Notes under the pieces: model-generated
What the model was told of the DNA's origin: nothing
Databases searched by the model: none
The model's input: only the letters and a program-made list of their open reading frames with translations
Source: Pseudomonadota bacterium
Lineage (GTDB): Bacteria > Myxococcota_A > UBA796 > GCA-2862545
Direction of reading: 5' to 3'
DNA length: 64,000 nucleotides
NCBI GenBank assembly: GCA_947505245.1
Contig: CANNIZ010000004.1
Coordinates: 1 to 64,000, forward strand
Part shown: positions 7,651-16,035 of the stretch, piece after piece
How positions within the stretch are numbered: the stretch's first letter is position 1
Layout: every line of letters begins with the position of its first letter
Position numbers and translations under genes: made by a program

Positions 7651-8436
7651 ATGGCGAAGGGACTTGAAAACGCGTGTGGGGCAATATTGGCACCTCGCCA
7701 AGCCCAGGTGACGGCGTTCACGACAGCCAACAGCTTCATCCCGCTCACCGATTGGGTGCTCGCCACCGGTGTCGATACAGCGAAGGTGGTTTGGCGTAAT
7801 GTAGGTTCGACAACCTTGACAACACAGCCTGCTTACCAGACCGCGGCAGTGCGCACCGACATGCCAGACTACCCGCAGGCGATGGGTGCCACGACGTTAA
7901 CGACGAACACGGAGGCTATCACGTCGAACGTATCGATGTCGTCCGCCACCGGCGCCAAGTTCTGGATTCGCTTTGGCGTGCTGTATAAGGCGACGTCCGG
8001 CACGTTCGGCACGGGAAACGTCTGGATGCAGGTCACGCTCGATGCGTGGGGCCAGATCGTCACCCGCGAGGCCTCGCTGCAGTTGGCCGCCGAGACGACG
8101 ACGAGCGAGTTTCAGGCGGTCACCCCGTGGATGCCGGCCATTTTTGCGGACAAGGTGAAGTTCGCGCTGGCCTTTCCGCAGCGAACCAATCTCTACATCC
8201 GTCCGGTGTTCCAGACCTCGACAACACTGCCCGGTAAGGACAGTTCGAACTGGGACAGTACCAATATGGGGAGCGAAATAGTGACGACGGGAGAGACGTG
8301 TACGGTCGAACTTCCGTCCGTTGGAACGCCGTTCGCAGCAAAGATGTGGGTCCGTTTCGGCATTCAGTATCGATCGAGCATCGCTGGGCGGGCCGAGGGA
8401 AATGTCATCGTCAGCGTCGCCGTGCGAACGGTTTAG
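7651..8436 (+). CDS. Array protein 1: duplicated W-RFG-Y module
   Basis: 261 residues with no signal peptide and no membrane segment. It consists of two tandem copies of a ~110-residue strand-rich module. In copy 1 the landmarks are DW (34-35), YQT (62-64), RTD (68-70) and W-I-RFG (105-109) with Tyr112. In copy 2 they are W160, FQT (187-189), W201 and MWVRFG (232-237) with Tyr240. The paralogues at 8445, 9221 and 10490 share these landmarks. I do not recognise the fold. A structural, filament, shell or adhesin subunit is plausible from the repeat design, but that is inference. It is first in a nine-gene operon, with GGAG about 9 nt before its ATG. Confidence 0.8.
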   Translation: MAKGLENACGAILAPRQAQVTAFTTANSFIPLTDWVLATGVDTAKVVWRNVGSTTLTTQPAYQTAAVRTDMPDYPQAMGATTLTTNTEAITSNVSMSSATGAKFWIRFGVLYKATSGTFGTGNVWMQVTLDAWGQIVTREASLQLAAETTTSEFQAVTPWMPAIFADKVKFALAFPQRTNLYIRPVFQTSTTLPGKDSSNWDSTNMGSEIVTTGETCTVELPSVGTPFAAKMWVRFGIQYRSSIAGRAEGNVIVSVAVRTV

Positions 8437-8444
8437 GAGATTCG

Positions 8445-9212
8445 ATGTCTTGTGCAGGAATCACCCCCGACAAGTCTGTTCGGGTGCAGTCCTCTTCTAC
8501 GTCGTCATGGACGTATGCAGCAACCAGCGACTGGCTACCCGCAATCGGCGTGGACTGGCTGAAGGCGGTCCTCATGATGCGTCAGTCCGCGAACTTGACG
8601 GCGCACGTAGCGTACCAGGTGGCGCCGGTTCGGACCGACAAGCCCGATGGGTGGGTGACCGGATTCGATGCGGACATTACGGTGAACGGGGCTCGTACGA
8701 CCGGCATTCGAACCATCAGCGGCGCGACCGGGCCTGCATTTTTCGTCCGGTTCGGTGTGGCGTACAAGGCCACGAGCGGCACTTTCGCCGAGGGCGAAAT
8801 GCTCATGCAGTCGTCGTTTGAGCAGTGCGGCCGGATCGTCGGCCAACGCACGCTCGAGATGGATCTCGGTACAAGTAGCGCCTACGACCAGCCGTTCACG
8901 GACTGGATTCCGACGATCAACGCCAATCGCGCGAAGTTCGCGGTCGTCATGACGGGTGTGAGCCACCTCCAGTGCCTGCCGATTTTCCAAACGGCATCGG
9001 CCTCGACGGACGCCCCAGGCGCCTGGGCCGCCCTGCCCGGCGCGACCCAAATCAAGCCGTCTTCGGGGACGGTTTATGAGACCTGCACCGGAGAATTGGT
9101 TCCCACGGGACTGTACGCGGCGACCTGGGTTCGCTTTGGCCTTCGGTTCAGTGCAGATACCGGTTCGAGTGCCACGGGTGTTACGACCGCCGTCATCGCG
9201 GCACGGTCCTAG
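8445..9212 (+). CDS. Array protein 2: duplicated W-RFG-Y module
   Basis: 255 residues from ATG 8445, chosen for TAGGAG 6 nt upstream in the 8-nt gap after array gene 1. Two modules are visible. Module 1 has DWLPAIGVD (29-37), YQ (57-58), RTDKPDGW (63-70) and VRFG (101-104) with Tyr107. Module 2 has DWIPTINANRAK (153-164), FQT (181-183) and TWVRFG (227-232). It lacks a signal peptide. The N-terminal MSCAG and a Cys pair (CGR near 128 and C213) recur in array protein 3. Close relationship to its neighbours indicates tandem gene duplication. Function is unknown. Confidence 0.8.
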   Translation: MSCAGITPDKSVRVQSSSTSSWTYAATSDWLPAIGVDWLKAVLMMRQSANLTAHVAYQVAPVRTDKPDGWVTGFDADITVNGARTTGIRTISGATGPAFFVRFGVAYKATSGTFAEGEMLMQSSFEQCGRIVGQRTLEMDLGTSSAYDQPFTDWIPTINANRAKFAVVMTGVSHLQCLPIFQTASASTDAPGAWAALPGATQIKPSSGTVYETCTGELVPTGLYAATWVRFGLRFSADTGSSATGVTTAVIAARS

Positions 9213-9220
9213 GGGGAACG

Positions 9221-10480
9221 ATGTCTTGCAATGAAGGTTCCGGTCCAATCTCGCGCTACCTGCGTAGTCTCCAGTCTACTGAATACCTCTTTGAGCCCTT
9301 CTCGCCCTGGTACCCTGCGGTTGGCGTGGATGCCGTGCGGGTTTCGGTTCAGCAGGCCGGAGGCCAGGTGGACCAAACCGACTTTGAAACGAAGTTTGCC
9401 ATTCAGTTCGCGGCGTCGCACACGGAGACGCCGAGTTCGTGGACGGCCTATGGGTCAGCGCGAAGCGGCGCCCCGGCCGGCGGCTGTGGAGATACGCCGA
9501 TCGCTGCCGACGCCAATGCCAACATGTGGTTCCGACTTGGTGTAGGCGTCAAGTATTCTTCGGGCTATACGCCCAGTGGAGCCGATGTCACCCTGGACGC
9601 AACATGGAATGCGTGTGGCAAGATCGCAGATGCGCGCACGTTTGACCTCGCGACCTCGCCTGTCGGACAAACGTCCACAATGGTTCTCACGAATTGGTTG
9701 CCTCGTTTGGACCTCGATCGAATCAAAGCCAGTATCGAACCATTTGCGATGGTACAGACGTCGGGAACGTTTAATTGCCGGCTTGCGTACCAGACTGCGG
9801 ACTCCGAAGTCGAGTCGCCCGGGGACTGGACGGCGATTGGTTCGACTTACACGCAAAACAGCGGCACCGCAAACACTGGTGAGCTCGCATTGCCACCAAC
9901 CGCCGCGATGTGGGTGCGATTTGGCATTCAATACTGGCAGACCACCTCAGGCTTGACCACGATGTCGTTTAATACCATCCTCGGCGTACGAAAGGGGGTT
10001 CTCGATGCTCCGTCGGACTGGGGTACGGAGGAGGGTGGTCTGGCCATCCGATGGAACGGCGCCAGGACCGAGTACTACAATGCCTCTAGCCCCTACGGCG
10101 ACATGTACGACAGCCCGTCACAGCCATGGTCCCTGGCCGTTCTCGCGGACACGGTGGGCAATCCGTCGGGACCGGCGGTGTGGCCGAGTCCTGGCTTGCC
10201 CTACTGGATCGGATACGATGCCAGCACGGGTGAATGGGGCGTGTACACCGGCGCGACGCCTGCCCGTGTCGCGGGCACGGCGCTGGCCGGTGCCGCGCAT
10301 GCGATCGCCAAGGTTTCTGTGGATAACGCCTCACCCGCGGTAGCAACCTTCCAAGTATCGTTCGATGGCGGCGTCTCGTTTTCGACTCTGTACACGCGCG
10401 CGGATGCGACGTGGACATGGCGCGGGTATAACGTTCAAAGCGGCGCGGTTTACTCGGTAGATCGCGAACAGCGTACCTAG
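9221..10480 (+). CDS. Array protein 3: two modules plus extra C-terminal domain
   Basis: 419 residues, starting 8 nt after array gene 2 with GGGGG ahead of the ATG. Residues 1-262 hold two W-RFG-Y modules (first with WYPAVGVD, MWFRLG and Tyr; second with NWLPRLDLDRIK, YQTAD and MWVRFGIQY). Residues about 263-419 are a different strand-rich domain with many Trp and Tyr (IRWNGARTEYYN, WSLAVLADT, YWIGYDAS). Its sandwich-like pattern could fit a lectin or laminin-G-like fold. If the array proteins assemble, this longer subunit may display the extra domain. I cannot identify the family from sequence alone. Confidence 0.8.
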   Translation: MSCNEGSGPISRYLRSLQSTEYLFEPFSPWYPAVGVDAVRVSVQQAGGQVDQTDFETKFAIQFAASHTETPSSWTAYGSARSGAPAGGCGDTPIAADANANMWFRLGVGVKYSSGYTPSGADVTLDATWNACGKIADARTFDLATSPVGQTSTMVLTNWLPRLDLDRIKASIEPFAMVQTSGTFNCRLAYQTADSEVESPGDWTAIGSTYTQNSGTANTGELALPPTAAMWVRFGIQYWQTTSGLTTMSFNTILGVRKGVLDAPSDWGTEEGGLAIRWNGARTEYYNASSPYGDMYDSPSQPWSLAVLADTVGNPSGPAVWPSPGLPYWIGYDASTGEWGVYTGATPARVAGTALAGAAHAIAKVSVDNASPAVATFQVSFDGGVSFSTLYTRADATWTWRGYNVQSGAVYSVDREQRT

Positions 10481-10489
10481 GGGATTCCA

Positions 10490-11299
10490 ATGAAGCGCGT
10501 TCTTACCTCCTTCGATTCTCGTCGAGTGACCAGCCTCGGAACCAGCGGTGTCCAGCAGAGCGATAGTGTAGAGGCCCTGACCGATTGGTTCCCCGCCGTC
10601 GGCCTCGATGAGGCAAAAGCGATCGTCTACACGGGCCAGAATATCGGCTCGATGAGCTGCAACTTCGCCGTCCAGACTGCTGTTCTTCGAACGGATGCAC
10701 CGGATGCATGGTCCACCAGTCTATTCAGCTTCGGAAATGTTGCATTCCAGAGTTGTACGTCTGAGGTGTCCCTGACGGGCACGCTGACGAACAAGATGTG
10801 GGCCCGGTTCGGCGTCCTCTACCGCAAGAATACGACGGGCACCTACGCCCAGGCCGATCTGGGCGGCCAGGTCTCGTTCGTGTCACGGGGCATGCTGGTG
10901 GGGCAGATGCCCACGACCATGCTCTACGCGGACACCTGGGTCAACAGCAACCCCGGCGGCTGGGCAACGCGATGGTCCACCGATTGGGTACCCGCGGAGT
11001 GGTGTGACAAGGTACGCGCGGCCATCGAACTCGGTCATGACGTGACGGGAACGCCGGAGGTCCGCTTCGTCTACCAGACGGCGACCTACCGCACGTCAAA
11101 CCCTGACTCAAACTGGGTGGCCGTCGGCGCTTCCACGTGGACTGCTGGAGGTACGGGATACACCGGTGACGTCGCGCTGTCGCTCTCGGGGAAGATGTGG
11201 GTGCGGTTTGGAGTTCAAATTCGGTCGACGGATGCTCCAACCGCGGGAACCCTTGACGGTGTGTCAGTGACGGCAGCGATTGGCGTGAGGCGCACATGA
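10490..11299 (+). CDS. Array protein 4: duplicated W-RFG-Y module
   Basis: 269 residues, ATG preceded by GGGG. Module 1 has DWFPAVGLDEAKA, VQTAVLRTDAPDAW and MWARFGVLYRK. Module 2 has DWVPAEWCDKVRA, YQTATYRTSNPDSNW and MWVRFGVQIR. It ends with SVTAAIGVRRT, a C-terminal strand also seen near the end of the second module of array protein 3 (ILGVRK) and in a remnant at 12829-12860. Its stop overlaps the next gene as ATGA. No signal peptide. Function is unknown, as for the other three. Confidence 0.8.
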   Translation: MKRVLTSFDSRRVTSLGTSGVQQSDSVEALTDWFPAVGLDEAKAIVYTGQNIGSMSCNFAVQTAVLRTDAPDAWSTSLFSFGNVAFQSCTSEVSLTGTLTNKMWARFGVLYRKNTTGTYAQADLGGQVSFVSRGMLVGQMPTTMLYADTWVNSNPGGWATRWSTDWVPAEWCDKVRAAIELGHDVTGTPEVRFVYQTATYRTSNPDSNWVAVGASTWTAGGTGYTGDVALSLSGKMWVRFGVQIRSTDAPTAGTLDGVSVTAAIGVRRT

Positions 11300-12225
11300 C
11301 CGCCGGTTCGCCACATGCTACGTTGCGTGAAAATGCGATCGTAGCCACAGCAAACTGTCGCCGCATAGTTGGCGGCTGTGGAGCCGCAAGACGCAATTTG
11401 ATGACCTCGTCGGTGGTTGGTATTGGATCGATCGACTGGCAGGAAGCCGTTTTTGCCCCACCTGCCATTGGCGACGCCCGGCGACGGGCAGTGTCGAGTT
11501 CTGTCCGCAAAGAATGGGCGGCCATCGATGTAAACGCGATACGTAACTGGGAAGATGCCATGGACCGCGGCGAACATTCCGCGTCAGCACCCCCAGTTGA
11601 TTGGGAGTTATATTGGCAACAGCACTACGCAGACGGTTTATATGGGCCGGGTGCTGCAACATGTGATCCCATTCAAGCAATGCGAGATGCAGTGACCTGG
11701 ATCGTGACCAATAGCGGGGGCATTCCACAGGGGGCGGGACTCACCATTGACGGAATTTGGCTGGACGAACACTGCAGGGTTCAGGGTGTGAATGGCGGCT
11801 GGGTGTATGACGCTTTTGGTTTCGTCGTGCCAGAGTGGCTTCGTAACCTAGTGCAGGGTGCTCGAGATTTCTTGGCTCGTTTTGGGAACGGGATGTCTAG
11901 TAGTTGGGACGACTTTAAGGACTGGGCTAGTGAATGGATTAGTGACGCGGGCACGACTTGGGAGGAGCGTGAACGGCAATGGGCAGAGGCAAGGGCGCGG
12001 ATGGAAGCTTCGCTCAAGAAGCTCGAGGACGAGGTCAAGGCGTTCTTGAGCGGCAACGGAAACTTCTTCACAATCCAATGCACTACGAATCCGCAGCCGA
12101 CGGACTATCCATGCAACAGCAATACCGGAGTGTCCTGGTACTACACCGGTGGTACTGACGACTGTACGCCTGCATGGGCCGGGTGTTACCCCCGAGGAGC
12201 TGTGCCGGATCTTGAGGAACCTTGA
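11296..12225 (+). CDS. Array-operon protein with helical middle and Cys-rich C-terminus
   Basis: 309 residues, start overlapping array gene 4 by 4 nt (ATGA). There is no signal peptide. Residues about 190-255 form amphipathic and coiled-coil-like helices (WEERERQWAEARARMEASL). The final ~50 residues carry five Cys (QCTTNPQ, YPCNS, DDCTP, AGCYP) that could form disulphides or bind metal. I recognise no family. Tight coupling to the array genes implies a stoichiometric or assembly role. Note the shift to lower GC from here on compared with the array genes. Confidence 0.7.
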   Translation: MTAGSPHATLRENAIVATANCRRIVGGCGAARRNLMTSSVVGIGSIDWQEAVFAPPAIGDARRRAVSSSVRKEWAAIDVNAIRNWEDAMDRGEHSASAPPVDWELYWQQHYADGLYGPGAATCDPIQAMRDAVTWIVTNSGGIPQGAGLTIDGIWLDEHCRVQGVNGGWVYDAFGFVVPEWLRNLVQGARDFLARFGNGMSSSWDDFKDWASEWISDAGTTWEERERQWAEARARMEASLKKLEDEVKAFLSGNGNFFTIQCTTNPQPTDYPCNSNTGVSWYYTGGTDDCTPAWAGCYPRGAVPDLEEP

Positions 12226-12818
12226 TGCGAACCGATCCCGAGCCATCGGTGCGGACTGGAGCGACCGAGGTTTGGCGTTGGTTTTCGGCGCGAAGTCGAT
12301 GTTATTTTCAGGTTGTGACGGTGGAGAGCGAACCAACTCGACAATTTGCCGTCATTTGTCCGTTGCCCTGGATTTGGACGTTGGGGCGTCGGCCATTGAA
12401 ATCCGATCCGATGACGATTATTGTTTTGCACCCGGAACAAATGGGTCCGGCGCTGGAGTTGAGTGCGTGTGTCGACGGGAGAGTGGCAGTACCAGATTGG
12501 TTCGCGTCCTCGGACGTTGCTCGAGGCAACGTGATTCTTAAGGATGGCGAACTCCGGGACGGAGTCGTCGTGTGGCGGTCGTCACGAGATGACGAGTCTT
12601 TGGCGGAATCCATGACCTCTGCGAATATTGGCGGAGTCGTTATTGGTGGGGTGGTGCCAACGGTTTCGTTTTTCCAAAATGTTGGCATCACTTTCTTGGT
12701 GGCCTTTCGCTACGCAAAATGGTTTCTGCGCGGTCGACCGGAAGACCCCCTTTGGGCGGCGGGTTCGTTCAAACGAAAATTACTTGAGGGGAAGCAGGCT
12801 GAAGGACATGTTCCGTGA
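12225..12818 (+). CDS. Array-operon protein with C-terminal hydrophobic segment
   Basis: 197 residues from ATG 12225, which shares its A with the preceding stop (TGATG), so it is translationally coupled. A soluble N-terminal part of about 125 residues (with MTIIVLHPEQMGPALEL) precedes a hydrophobic stretch at about 132-160 (IGGVVIGGVVPTVSFF) that looks like a membrane helix or hairpin, then a basic tail. It may tether the operon products to the inner membrane. No family recognised. Confidence 0.65.
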   Translation: MRTDPEPSVRTGATEVWRWFSARSRCYFQVVTVESEPTRQFAVICPLPWIWTLGRRPLKSDPMTIIVLHPEQMGPALELSACVDGRVAVPDWFASSDVARGNVILKDGELRDGVVVWRSSRDDESLAESMTSANIGGVVIGGVVPTVSFFQNVGITFLVAFRYAKWFLRGRPEDPLWAAGSFKRKLLEGKQAEGHVP

Positions 12819-12828
12819 TAGTGAAATG

Positions 12829-12860
12829 GCGAGCGTTAATGGGGCGATTGGGGTGAGGCG
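12829..12860 (+). pseudogene. Remnant of an array-gene 3' end
   Basis: The words GCGATTGG (12844-12851) and GTGAGGCG (12853-12860) match the end of array gene 4 (11277-11293) with one mismatch in 17 nt. Translated, they give GAIGVRRA against AAIGVRRT. The match is short but falls in the same operon, where tandem duplication clearly occurred, so it is best read as the scar of a lost fifth paralogue. Confidence 0.35.
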
Positions 12861-12863
12861 AGC

Positions 12864-13049
12864 ATGGCTGGGAACACTGACGTCACGGGACATGGCACGG
12901 TTCGCGAAACGACCGAACTGAGTGGCCGGCTGTTTCATTGTGTAGACCGTTCGATCCCGCAAGATCAGTTCGGGTTTGAACGCGATCGGCGCATTGGGAA
13001 CGCGATGCATGTACCGACGGGCACCAAACTCATCATGAGGACCGGTTGA
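12864..13049 (+). CDS. Small array-operon protein
   Basis: 61 residues from ATG 12864 with GAGG about 6 nt upstream. The stop overlaps the next gene's ATG in a TGATG arrangement, the same coupling used elsewhere in this operon, which is the main reason to call it real. It is polar and His/Arg-containing with no membrane segment. No family is recognised. Confidence 0.5.
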   Translation: MAGNTDVTGHGTVRETTELSGRLFHCVDRSIPQDQFGFERDRRIGNAMHVPTGTKLIMRTG

Positions 13050-13987
13050 TGGAGGGCGATGCGCATGGCGCAATCAAGAGGTCGACCTACTCTGCGAAAT
13101 GCACATCTGCGCGATGTACCAGTCGTCGAGGTATGTCCTACCGAGATGTGCGCGCCGGGCTCGACGGTGCGGTGATTCGAGCCAGCGAAGCAGAAGTGCG
13201 CTCGTTACGTAGAAGGCCTCCACCATCAACGTTGCTCGTTTTGGACCGGGACGTGTCGGTCGAGAGCGGAAGTCGGAGAACGTTCGACCCACTAACCATG
13301 GATGAGGGTGACGTTGACTCGCTCAATACCACGCCTGACATGGATGTTGGCGATCGCGTTGACGAGTCTTCCATCCGTCACTACTTCCGTTTTTTGGAGG
13401 GGGGCGAGGCACCACCAGGAGTGATCCCGGGCCTATATCGAGCTACAAGTGGCGCGTGGCACCGCCAAGACGCCGATTTTGTACCGGTACTCAATTTGTC
13501 ATCGTGGCGGAGGCTTTTCGAGAATATCGATCCCTCGCTGCCGTTTATTGCTCTATGGCTTCCGGCCGACAATACATTGAGCGCGGATACTATCGTAGTG
13601 TTCGAATACGGTGTTGGGGATGGCGCATACCAATCCAAGGTGTGGAAGTGGCTCAAAAAGATCTTCTCAAAAAAGAAGACTGAAACTAAAGGCACTCCTG
13701 ACTCCAGCCTTGAAGGGCTTCCCGATGTGGAAGATGCGGATTTGCCACCAACAAGCGGCGAGGCTCCAGAAGGCCCCAGTGGGGGAGACAGTGGTGACCC
13801 GTATGGTGGAGACGATGTACCAGGGTTTCTGGATCTCGATGCGGAGTGTGAGGCAAGTGAGTTGATATTGGAGAGCCTGATGGGTCTCACATGCTGCAAC
13901 TGTCGGATGGGGCAGATAGTGTATGACGAGAACGGATGTGCCGAATCCTTCTTTTGCAGCAACTGCGATCCTGCACCATGCGCTTAA
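13049..13987 (+). CDS. Array-operon protein with C-terminal Cys cluster
   Basis: 312 residues from ATG 13049 (TGATG coupling). The N-terminal ~85 residues are basic. The middle has FIALWLPADNTLSADTIVVF, followed by a short basic amphipathic stretch (KVWKWLKKIFSKKK) and an acidic Gly/Asp/Pro linker. The last ~35 residues hold eight Cys in CCNC, GCAESFFCSNC and PC groupings, like a zinc ribbon or a compact disulphide knot. It may be a tail or effector-like component, but nothing identifies it. A later start near MSYRDVRAG (about residue 29) cannot be excluded. Confidence 0.65.
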   Translation: MEGDAHGAIKRSTYSAKCTSARCTSRRGMSYRDVRAGLDGAVIRASEAEVRSLRRRPPPSTLLVLDRDVSVESGSRRTFDPLTMDEGDVDSLNTTPDMDVGDRVDESSIRHYFRFLEGGEAPPGVIPGLYRATSGAWHRQDADFVPVLNLSSWRRLFENIDPSLPFIALWLPADNTLSADTIVVFEYGVGDGAYQSKVWKWLKKIFSKKKTETKGTPDSSLEGLPDVEDADLPPTSGEAPEGPSGGDSGDPYGGDDVPGFLDLDAECEASELILESLMGLTCCNCRMGQIVYDENGCAESFFCSNCDPAPCA

Positions 13988-14478
13988 CGGCGCCACAAGG
14001 AATCACCACAAGAGGGCGGGTGAAATCGGGCATCTTTGTTGTCTTGATCGGCACACTGGGCTGCATACACCACCAACGCCATGACTCCGCGGATCTAGAC
14101 AGTTGCGTTGATCTCGTTGTAGTTTCGATTGACGAGGTGCCGTCCAACGAATGCAGTTGGATAAGCGGAAGTCCTCCTGAGCTGGTCTCGTTCTCGTTGG
14201 AGCCGACCCAAGGGTTAACGGGCGCGCGCGGAGCTTGTGCCGTAGTACATGGCACCACCAATGGGTACACGTGGCTGTTTGCTTTGGAGCCTGGTCGGGG
14301 CAACGCCTCGGTCTCGTGCGCAATTAACGGGTGTTCCTTTACGGTTCCGAAGAGAGATCTTCGCGAGCCGGTAATGCGAGTCCGGGCCTCCGCTATCGAC
14401 AGCCACGGAAAGTGGGCGAACCGGTTCGTGCACGGCGCGTTGGGGAGCGTTACATGCAAGCCCTGGCATGCCAAATAG
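13978..14478 (+). CDS. Putative lipoprotein closing the array operon
   Basis: 166 residues from ATG 13978, overlapping the previous gene by 10 nt. A basic N-terminus and hydrophobic stretch lead to IGTLGC, a near-lipobox with Cys29. The mature part has paired Cys (CVDL, NECSW, GACAVV, VSCAINGCSF, VTCK) and a strand-rich pattern, compatible with a periplasmic or surface Ig-like domain. It is the only array-operon product with a clear export signal, so it may connect the system to the envelope. Confidence 0.6.
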   Translation: MRLTAPQGITTRGRVKSGIFVVLIGTLGCIHHQRHDSADLDSCVDLVVVSIDEVPSNECSWISGSPPELVSFSLEPTQGLTGARGACAVVHGTTNGYTWLFALEPGRGNASVSCAINGCSFTVPKRDLREPVMRVRASAIDSHGKWANRFVHGALGSVTCKPWHAK

Positions 14479-14712
14479 ACTGCGCAGTCGCTGCGAGCTG
14501 CACCTGATTCGATTGGTGGATGGGTTTTCCTGTGCGTTGCAGTACCCGTGGCTTTAGACGCGGCATTTCGTCTCCATTTCACGGGTTGTCGGTCGGGCCA
14601 AGGTGCCGTGGGTCCGCGTACGGGATGTGGAGGGACGATCGGACCACGGGTCAACCGTCATTTTGTCGGGCGGATCAAATTTTACGCCCCATCCGAATCT
14701 TGGTGATGGAGT
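14479..14712. other. Gap between array operon and integrase
   Basis: Convergent intergenic DNA of 234 nt. I find no terminator with a T-run and no gene. A run of six T at 14729-14734 lies just before the integrase stop. Confidence 0.4.
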
Positions 14713-15984
14713 TCACGGCGCCGCGTCATTTTTTCGGCGCTTGGTGAATGATATGGCGCTCCCCCGGTCGCGCGGCCCTTCCCAGTCGATCGCGCCCAGA
14801 CCGTCAACCGCCTCGCGCATCCGCGGGAACAGCGTCTCGTGCCCAGCGTAGTGTCGCCCGCGAGTCCCGCGCCCGTGGTGCCCGACGAGCGCGTCGATCA
14901 CCTCATCGGGGACGCTCCCTAACCGCAACGCGGCCTGAAACGACGATCGGAACGCGTGTTCTGGACGCCCCGTCACGCGGTTGGCGGGCTTCCACGCGAT
15001 CACGCGCACGCCATCCCACTTCGTGGCCTCCTCCCACGCGGCGCGGAACACGTCGGGACGGATCGACGCGCGCCGGTCGGAGCCGATGATTCCCCACGCG
15101 GGGAACAGGAGCGCGTCATCAGGGAGCGTCGCGACCCACGGCAGGACCTCGGCGACGAGGTGGCGGGACACCGGCACGGTCCGGTGCTCGGCCTTCTCGG
15201 CACGCGATTTGCCCTCGGTGATGGTGAGCGTCGCGTTCGCGAGGTCGAGATCGCAGCGTCGCAGTCCGATTACTTGGAACACGCGCAAGCCCGTGTATCG
15301 AAGAAACGTCCCGATCCGTCGCGTCTGTCCAGCATCAACGGGAAGGTGGCGCAGACAGGCGTCGGCCTCGACTAGCGTTGGCGCGGGGGGTGCGACGTAG
15401 ATCGGCGGTCGAGGCAACACGGCCTTCGCCTCACGCGGTGGCGTCGGGACACCCGGGTAGTTCGCGGGATCGTCGGAAACCCAGCGCCACATTTCGAGAG
15501 CCGATCGCGCGCAGCCGTAGACGAACGACTCCGACAGGCCCTCCTTCTGCCAAAGAGCGACGACTTCGGTAAGGAGATCGCGCGACATCACGGTCGCGAA
15601 GACCGGTGCAGTGGTGGCGATCCCGCGCACATCGCGCACTGCCGCGAAGAACCGCGCCATGTGCTGCCCGTAGCGGCTCACCGATCGCGGCGTGCAGCGG
15701 GTTCGCTTCCAGGCGAGCCAGGCGACGCCGGCCTTCTCGATGTTCGCGACGAGCGCGTCAGCCGTGGCCGGCAGCTCGAACGTCCCCTCGTCGAGCAGGG
15801 CTCGGCGGATCCGAGTGACGGCCTCATCCCGCGCGTCCTTACCAACGACGGTCAGCGACCGCGAGCGGCGCGTGAGCCGACCGTCGGGCGTCCGCTCGGG
15901 AGCACCTTCGGGTCCAGCCACGAGTTCACGCCAACGCAGCTTGTACCGGCCACTGCCGAGGTCATCGATCGACACGGACGCCAT
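14713..15984 (-). CDS. Tyrosine recombinase (integrase)
   Basis: 423 residues from ATG 15984 (GAAGG 6 nt upstream; a GTG at 16008 would add 8 residues). An N-terminal DNA-binding part (about 75-180) has a SAM-like core-binding pattern. The catalytic domain carries Arg234 (TGLRVFQ), His343 and Arg346 (EHAFRSSF), LVGHHG, and nucleophile Tyr379 (RHYAGHE). This is the full RHRY set, so the enzyme looks active. It is the outermost island gene, transcribed inward from next to fumarase, as expected for an integrase near its attachment site. Its GC matches the core rather than the array operon. Confidence 0.92.
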   Translation of the reverse strand: MASVSIDDLGSGRYKLRWRELVAGPEGAPERTPDGRLTRRSRSLTVVGKDARDEAVTRIRRALLDEGTFELPATADALVANIEKAGVAWLAWKRTRCTPRSVSRYGQHMARFFAAVRDVRGIATTAPVFATVMSRDLLTEVVALWQKEGLSESFVYGCARSALEMWRWVSDDPANYPGVPTPPREAKAVLPRPPIYVAPPAPTLVEADACLRHLPVDAGQTRRIGTFLRYTGLRVFQVIGLRRCDLDLANATLTITEGKSRAEKAEHRTVPVSRHLVAEVLPWVATLPDDALLFPAWGIIGSDRRASIRPDVFRAAWEEATKWDGVRVIAWKPANRVTGRPEHAFRSSFQAALRLGSVPDEVIDALVGHHGRGTRGRHYAGHETLFPRMREAVDGLGAIDWEGPRDRGSAISFTKRRKNDAAP

Positions 15985-16035
15985 GGGACCCTTCCAGGTC
16001 GGGCGCACGCGTCACCCGACACCCGGAAACGTAGC

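Noticed and set aside
2071..14736. Shared 12-nt word GTCATTTTTTCG at 2071 and 14725 as att repeats
   Set aside because: A 12-nt match is expected many times by chance among all position pairs of a 64-kb window, and the flanks do not match.
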